Shown here one piece after another: positions 6,270-8,600 of a stretch of DNA of 8,600 bases. The DNA comes from Deltaproteobacteria bacterium. Its GTDB lineage: Bacteria > Desulfobacterota_B > Binatia > Binatales > Binataceae. Every line of letters starts with the position of its first letter. The first letter of the stretch is position 1. The notes under the pieces are model-generated. The model was not told the DNA's origin. It saw nothing but the letters and a program-made list of their open reading frames with translations, and did no database searches. Position numbers and translations under genes: made by a program. Location of the stretch: assembly GCA_021827465.1 (NCBI GenBank), contig JAKAVX010000083.1, forward strand, positions 1 through 8,600, given 5' to 3'.

Positions 6270-7532
6270 TCACGCCGCGCCCGCAACCGGGCGCTTGCCG
6301 TTCTGCAGCCGCTCGAAGAGCGCGTCGAAGTCCTTGAGCCGCGCCTCGATAACGAAAGGCTGCTCGATCGCTCCGGCGACGGCTTCGAGCGTTTTGTATC
6401 CGTTGCCGGTGATCGACACAACTACGCTTTCGTCGCGCTTGATACGGCCCTGGTTGATGAGCTTAATCGTGACGGCGAGCGTGGTACCGCCGGCCGGCTC
6501 GGCGAAGATTCCCTCGGTTCGCGCGAGCAGCTTGATCGCGTCGATAATTTCCTCGTCGGTGGCCGCATCACCCCATCCGCCCGACTCGCGCACCGCCTTG
6601 AGAACGTAAAAGCCGTCGGCCGGATTTCCGATCGCGATCGACTTCGCGATCGTGTTCGGTTTGACCGGCGTGATGAGATCGGTGCCCTTGTGCAATGCGT
6701 GGATGACCGGCGCCGAGCCCGCGGCCTGCGCGCAATGGACCTTCACCTGGCCGTCCTCGATGAGCCCGACTTCCTTGAATTCCTTGAAGGCCTTGGCGAC
6801 CTTGGGCAGGATCGTGCCGCCCGCGGTCGGGAGCACGATATTGTCCGGCAGGCGCCATCCGAGCTGCTCGGCGACCTCGAAGCCGAAAGTCTTTGCGCCC
6901 TCGGTGTAATAAGGGCGGATGTTGATATTGACGAAGGCCCATCCGTACTTGTCGGCGATCTCGCTGCACAGCCGGTTCACGTCGTCGTAGTTGCCGCGGA
7001 TCGTGATTACCTGCGCGCCGTAAATCGTCGAGCCTACGATCTTTCCCGACTCCACGCCTTCGGGCATGAAGATGTAGCATCGAAGGCGCGCGCGGGCCGC
7101 GTGCGCCGCGACCGCGGTCGCGAGATTTCCCGTCGAGGCGCAGGAGACGGTGGTGAAACCGAACTCCCGGGCCTTGGTGATCGCGACCGAAACCACCCGG
7201 TCCTTATAGGAGAGCGTGGGATGGTTGACGGTGTCGTCCTTGATGTAAAGGTTCTTGATGCCGAGTTCCGCACCCAGCCGACGGGCCGCGAGCAGCGGGG
7301 TGAAACCGGAAAACGGGCCTGCTTCGGGCTCGCCTTCGACTGGAAGAAGCTCGCGGTAGCGCCACAGGTTGTTCGGGCGCGCTTGGATAGCCTCGCGCGA
7401 GACGGCGGCCCGGATTCGCTCGTAGTCGTAAACGACCTCGAGCGGACCGAAGCAGGTCTCACATACGTGAAGCGGTTTAACCGGATAGTCCTGGCCGCAC
7501 TCGCGGCACTTGAGGCTGGTCACGTAGCTCAT
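6270..7532 (-). CDS. thrC: Threonine-synthase-like PLP enzyme with N-terminal zinc ribbon
   Basis: A fold-type II PLP enzyme of 420 residues. Threonine synthase converts O-phosphohomoserine to threonine. An N-terminal zinc ribbon has Cys9, Cys12, Cys24 and Cys27. The PLP lysine is Lys110 in NHPTLSYKDRVVSVA, followed by the phosphate loop CASTGNLATAVAAHAA (131-146), PYYTEGAKTFGFE, VLPTAGGTILPKV and a late GYKTLEAV. Length and motif order fit bacterial/archaeal threonine synthases, but the PLP-lysine block differs from the common NPTGSFKDRG. The ATG at 7532 has a good GAGGAAA ribosome-binding site and lies 9 nt after the E1 gene stop, so it is co-transcribed behind a SAM riboswitch. Threonine synthesis alone would not explain SAM control. 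An alternative is a sulfur-transfer reaction on O-phosphohomoserine giving homocysteine, or a branch-point role between threonine and methionine. The family call is firm; the thrC symbol is provisional. Confidence 0.88.
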   Translation of the reverse strand: MSYVTSLKCRECGQDYPVKPLHVCETCFGPLEVVYDYERIRAAVSREAIQARPNNLWRYRELLPVEGEPEAGPFSGFTPLLAARRLGAELGIKNLYIKDDTVNHPTLSYKDRVVSVAITKAREFGFTTVSCASTGNLATAVAAHAARARLRCYIFMPEGVESGKIVGSTIYGAQVITIRGNYDDVNRLCSEIADKYGWAFVNINIRPYYTEGAKTFGFEVAEQLGWRLPDNIVLPTAGGTILPKVAKAFKEFKEVGLIEDGQVKVHCAQAAGSAPVIHALHKGTDLITPVKPNTIAKSIAIGNPADGFYVLKAVRESGGWGDAATDEEIIDAIKLLARTEGIFAEPAGGTTLAVTIKLINQGRIKRDESVVVSITGNGYKTLEAVAGAIEQPFVIEARLKDFDALFERLQNGKRPVAGAA

Positions 7533-7541
7533 TGATTTCCT

Positions 7542-8249
7542 CTAGTTGCGCGCTGGCGCGTCGCCGCATCCAATCGCGCTCGACGGCTCACAGACGCATC
7601 CACGACGCCGACCGACGCTCGCCACGCGTACGCGCGCGCCCGCAGTCCCGTCGTAAGTAAGAATTCCTCCCGCAAGCCTGGGCTCCAGACCAAGGACGAA
7701 GCGGCGCGCCTCGTCCGCCTGAAGCTGGCCAATCAGTCCCGCCACCGGGCCGATTATTCCGGCCTCGCGGCAGCTTGCGATTTCTCCCGGTTCGGGTGGC
7801 CCTTCGAACACGCATCGAAGGCACGCGGTCCGTCCCGGAATAACCGTCATCGCCTGCCCGCCCATCCCGAGCACTCCGCCGTAAGCGAAGGAGCGCCCGC
7901 TGGCGACGCATACGTCGTTGATCAGAAACTTGGCCGCCGGATCGTCGGTCGCGTCGATAACGAAGTCGTAGCGCGCGATGATCTCCCGCGCGTTCGATTC
8001 GTCGAGCGCCGCGACGATCGGCTCGGCCGTTGCGCCGGGGTTGAGTTCGCCGAGCTTGCGCGCCGCGGCCTCGGCCTTGGGCGTTCCGATATCGGAAATT
8101 CCGTAGATTACCTGGCGATGCAGATTCGACAGCTCAACCGGGTCAGGATCGATAAGGCCGAGCGTGGCCAAGCCCAGGCGCGCAAGCGAAAGCGCCGCAG
8201 GCACTCCCAAGCCACCCACTCCGACGATCAGCACCCGGCCGTCGATCAC
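7542..8249 (-). CDS. ThiF/MoeB-type E1 carrier-activating enzyme (E1-A), lacks RYxRQ N-terminus
   Basis: An adenylating enzyme of 235 residues that activates the C-terminus of a beta-grasp carrier with ATP, most likely the CysO-like protein of this operon. From GTG at 8249: nucleotide loop GVGGLG (10-15), LIDPDPVELSNLHRQ (32-46) with Asp34, Asp36 and Arg45, Lys58 in GTPKAEAA, DATDD (99-103), zinc-type CLRC (143-146), and catalytic Cys160 in SCREAGIIGPVAG, equivalent to E. coli ThiF Cys184. The second zinc pair is altered to CVC (218-220), with another Cys at 228. The usual RYxRQ segment before the nucleotide loop is absent with any start. The frame is open to a TTG at 8384, but that codon lies inside the riboswitch aptamer. 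Between the terminator and 8249 there is no ATG, GTG or TTG, and a GAGAGAG precedes the GTG. An unusual CTG start further upstream cannot be excluded. It is the first gene of the operon. Confidence 0.88.
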   Translation of the reverse strand: MIDGRVLIVGVGGLGVPAALSLARLGLATLGLIDPDPVELSNLHRQVIYGISDIGTPKAEAAARKLGELNPGATAEPIVAALDESNAREIIARYDFVIDATDDPAAKFLINDVCVASGRSFAYGGVLGMGGQAMTVIPGRTACLRCVFEGPPEPGEIASCREAGIIGPVAGLIGQLQADEARRFVLGLEPRLAGGILTYDGTAGARVRVASVGRRRGCVCEPSSAIGCGDAPARN

Positions 8250-8253
8250 TTGA

Positions 8254-8260
8254 CTCTCTC
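8254..8260 (-). promoter_or_regulatory. Candidate ribosome-binding site deciding the E1-A start
   Basis: The minus strand reads GAGAGAG ending 4 nt before the GTG at 8249. It is a moderate match to a Shine-Dalgarno and the only purine-rich run suitably placed between the riboswitch terminator and the first conserved E1 motif. Confidence 0.5.
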
Positions 8261-8344
8261 TTTGCCTCAGGCCTTCGAGAGCTTTGGCGGGCAGTCCGAC
8301 GCTCCGCCCGGTTGCGGGCAGCCGCCAAGAGGACCCGTTTGTGA

Positions 8345-8372
8345 GATAAAAGCGAGGGTTCGGAACTCTCGC
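8345..8372 (-). terminator. Intrinsic terminator of the SAM riboswitch
   Basis: On the minus strand GCGAG and CTCGC (8372-8368 and 8356-8352) form a 5-bp stem, continued after one A/C mismatch by GTT/AAC around a three-base loop. The run TTTTATC follows at once (8351-8345). It starts at the last base of the aptamer's P1 3' strand, as expected for a SAM-responsive off switch. A possible antiterminator pairs TTGGAA (8384-8379) with TTCCGAA (8365-8359), which would break both P1/P4 and the terminator; that pairing is an inference. Confidence 0.8.
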
Positions 8373-8480
8373 CCTATCTTCCAAGGGTCATCAACCCTTG
8401 CAGGAGTTAGCACCAGCACCCGTTGCCGGGCCGGTTGCTGCGGCATCGTCGGGCCAGTCCCTCCGCCGCTCTCGATAAGG
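8372..8480 (-). promoter_or_regulatory. SAM-I (S-box) riboswitch aptamer
   Basis: This leader RNA binds S-adenosylmethionine and controls the sulfur operon. On the minus strand all S-box landmarks appear in order: P1 5' strand CCTTATC (8480-8474), then GAGAGCGGCGGAGGGACTGG, then CCCGACGATGCCGC, GCAACC, a P3 hairpin closed by a GCAA tetraloop, GTGCTAACTCC, a P4 hairpin CAAGGGT/ACCCTTG (8400-8382), GGAA, and the P1 3' strand GATAGGG (8378-8372). Length and layout fit SAM-I. The aptamer is followed directly by an intrinsic terminator and then the E1-A gene, so binding of SAM should end transcription early. This indicates that the operon serves methionine/SAM or sulfur assimilation. Confidence 0.95.
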
Positions 8481-8499
8481 CAACGCTACTGTCGCATAA

Positions 8500-8528
8500 C
8501 GAATATATAAGCCGCGCGCGGCTGTCAA
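8500..8528 (-). promoter_or_regulatory. Sigma70-type promoter of the riboswitch operon
   Basis: A perfect -35 TTGACA (8528-8523) is followed by a -10: either TATATT (8507-8502, 15-bp spacer) or TATTCG (8505-8500, 17-bp spacer). The aptamer begins about 20 nt further on, so the transcript would have only a short 5' leader. The spacer contains a perfect 12-bp palindrome, GCCGCGCGCGGC (8511-8522). The 72 bases beyond, to the window end, show no gene that can be supported. Confidence 0.75.
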
Positions 8529-8600
8529 TCGACGGACCAAGCGGTCAGGAAGCTCCAAAAACGTACAATCGGGGCGCGGCCGACATCTAGGGAACTGAAG

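Noticed and set aside
6690..7535. 281-residue open frame on the plus strand
   Set aside because: Exact antisense of the threonine-synthase-like gene with no motifs of its own.
8250..8384. N-terminal extension of the first E1 gene to the TTG at 8384
   Set aside because: That codon is inside the SAM aptamer and the extension spans the terminator; translation from there would clash with riboswitch folding.
8529..8600. Divergent promoter or partial gene on the plus strand at the right edge
   Set aside because: A TACAAT at 8564-8569 has no convincing -35, and the stretch is too short to support a gene.

Overview
All ten genes in this window lie on the minus strand, so the locus reads from right to left. 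The sequence is GC-rich, with GC-type codon use and long antisense shadow frames. The mix of families (a SAM-I riboswitch, a CysO-like sulfur carrier, a zinc-ribbon threonine synthase of the 'NHPTLSYKDR' type, a stand-alone NIL domain protein, an SLC13 permease) suggests an uncultured, GC-rich bacterium, perhaps of deltaproteobacterial/Binatota or Chloroflexota type. The taxon cannot be fixed from this window, and no mobile elements, CRISPR arrays or tRNA/rRNA genes were seen.

Control region (about 8345-8528): a TTGACA promoter with a perfect palindrome in its spacer is followed by a well-formed SAM-I (S-box) riboswitch aptamer and an intrinsic terminator. This predicts that transcription of the downstream genes is switched off when S-adenosylmethionine is plentiful.

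Sulfur-carrier genes (8249 down to 4005), in transcription order: a ThiF/MoeB-type E1 enzyme (E1-A), a threonine-synthase-like PLP enzyme, a CysO/ThiS/MoaD-like sulfur carrier ending in Gly-Gly-Asn, a CysK/CysM-like PLP sulfhydrylase, a short NIL-domain protein, and a second, degenerate E1-like protein (E1-B). The expected chemistry is that E1 adenylates the carrier C-terminus, the carrier becomes a thiocarboxylate, and a PLP enzyme uses that sulfur to build cysteine, or possibly homocysteine. The two E1-like proteins are degenerate in complementary ways. E1-A has the nucleotide loop and catalytic cysteine but no N-terminal RYxRQ segment; E1-B has RYSRQ and an intact Cys4 zinc site but no nucleotide loop. 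This resembles the division of labour in eukaryotic heterodimeric E1 enzymes.

Accessory genes (3996 down to 538): a HAD-family hydrolase, a radical-SAM-like protein with an unusual CX8CX2C cysteine pattern, and an SLC13/DASS permease whose two SNT-type signature positions read PEH and SHS. They are tightly packed (gaps of 8-10 nt, then a GTGA overlap) and are probably part of the same transcript.

Left end (1-537): a 114-nt spacer carries an AT-rich near-perfect palindrome flanked by direct repeats. It is followed by cysC (APS kinase), which runs off the window edge. APS kinase and an anion permease at the end of a SAM-controlled sulfur-carrier operon suggest that sulfate uptake and activation are linked here to cysteine/methionine synthesis. 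No sulfate adenylyltransferase, PAPS/APS reductase or JAMM (Mec-type) peptidase gene is visible in the window.
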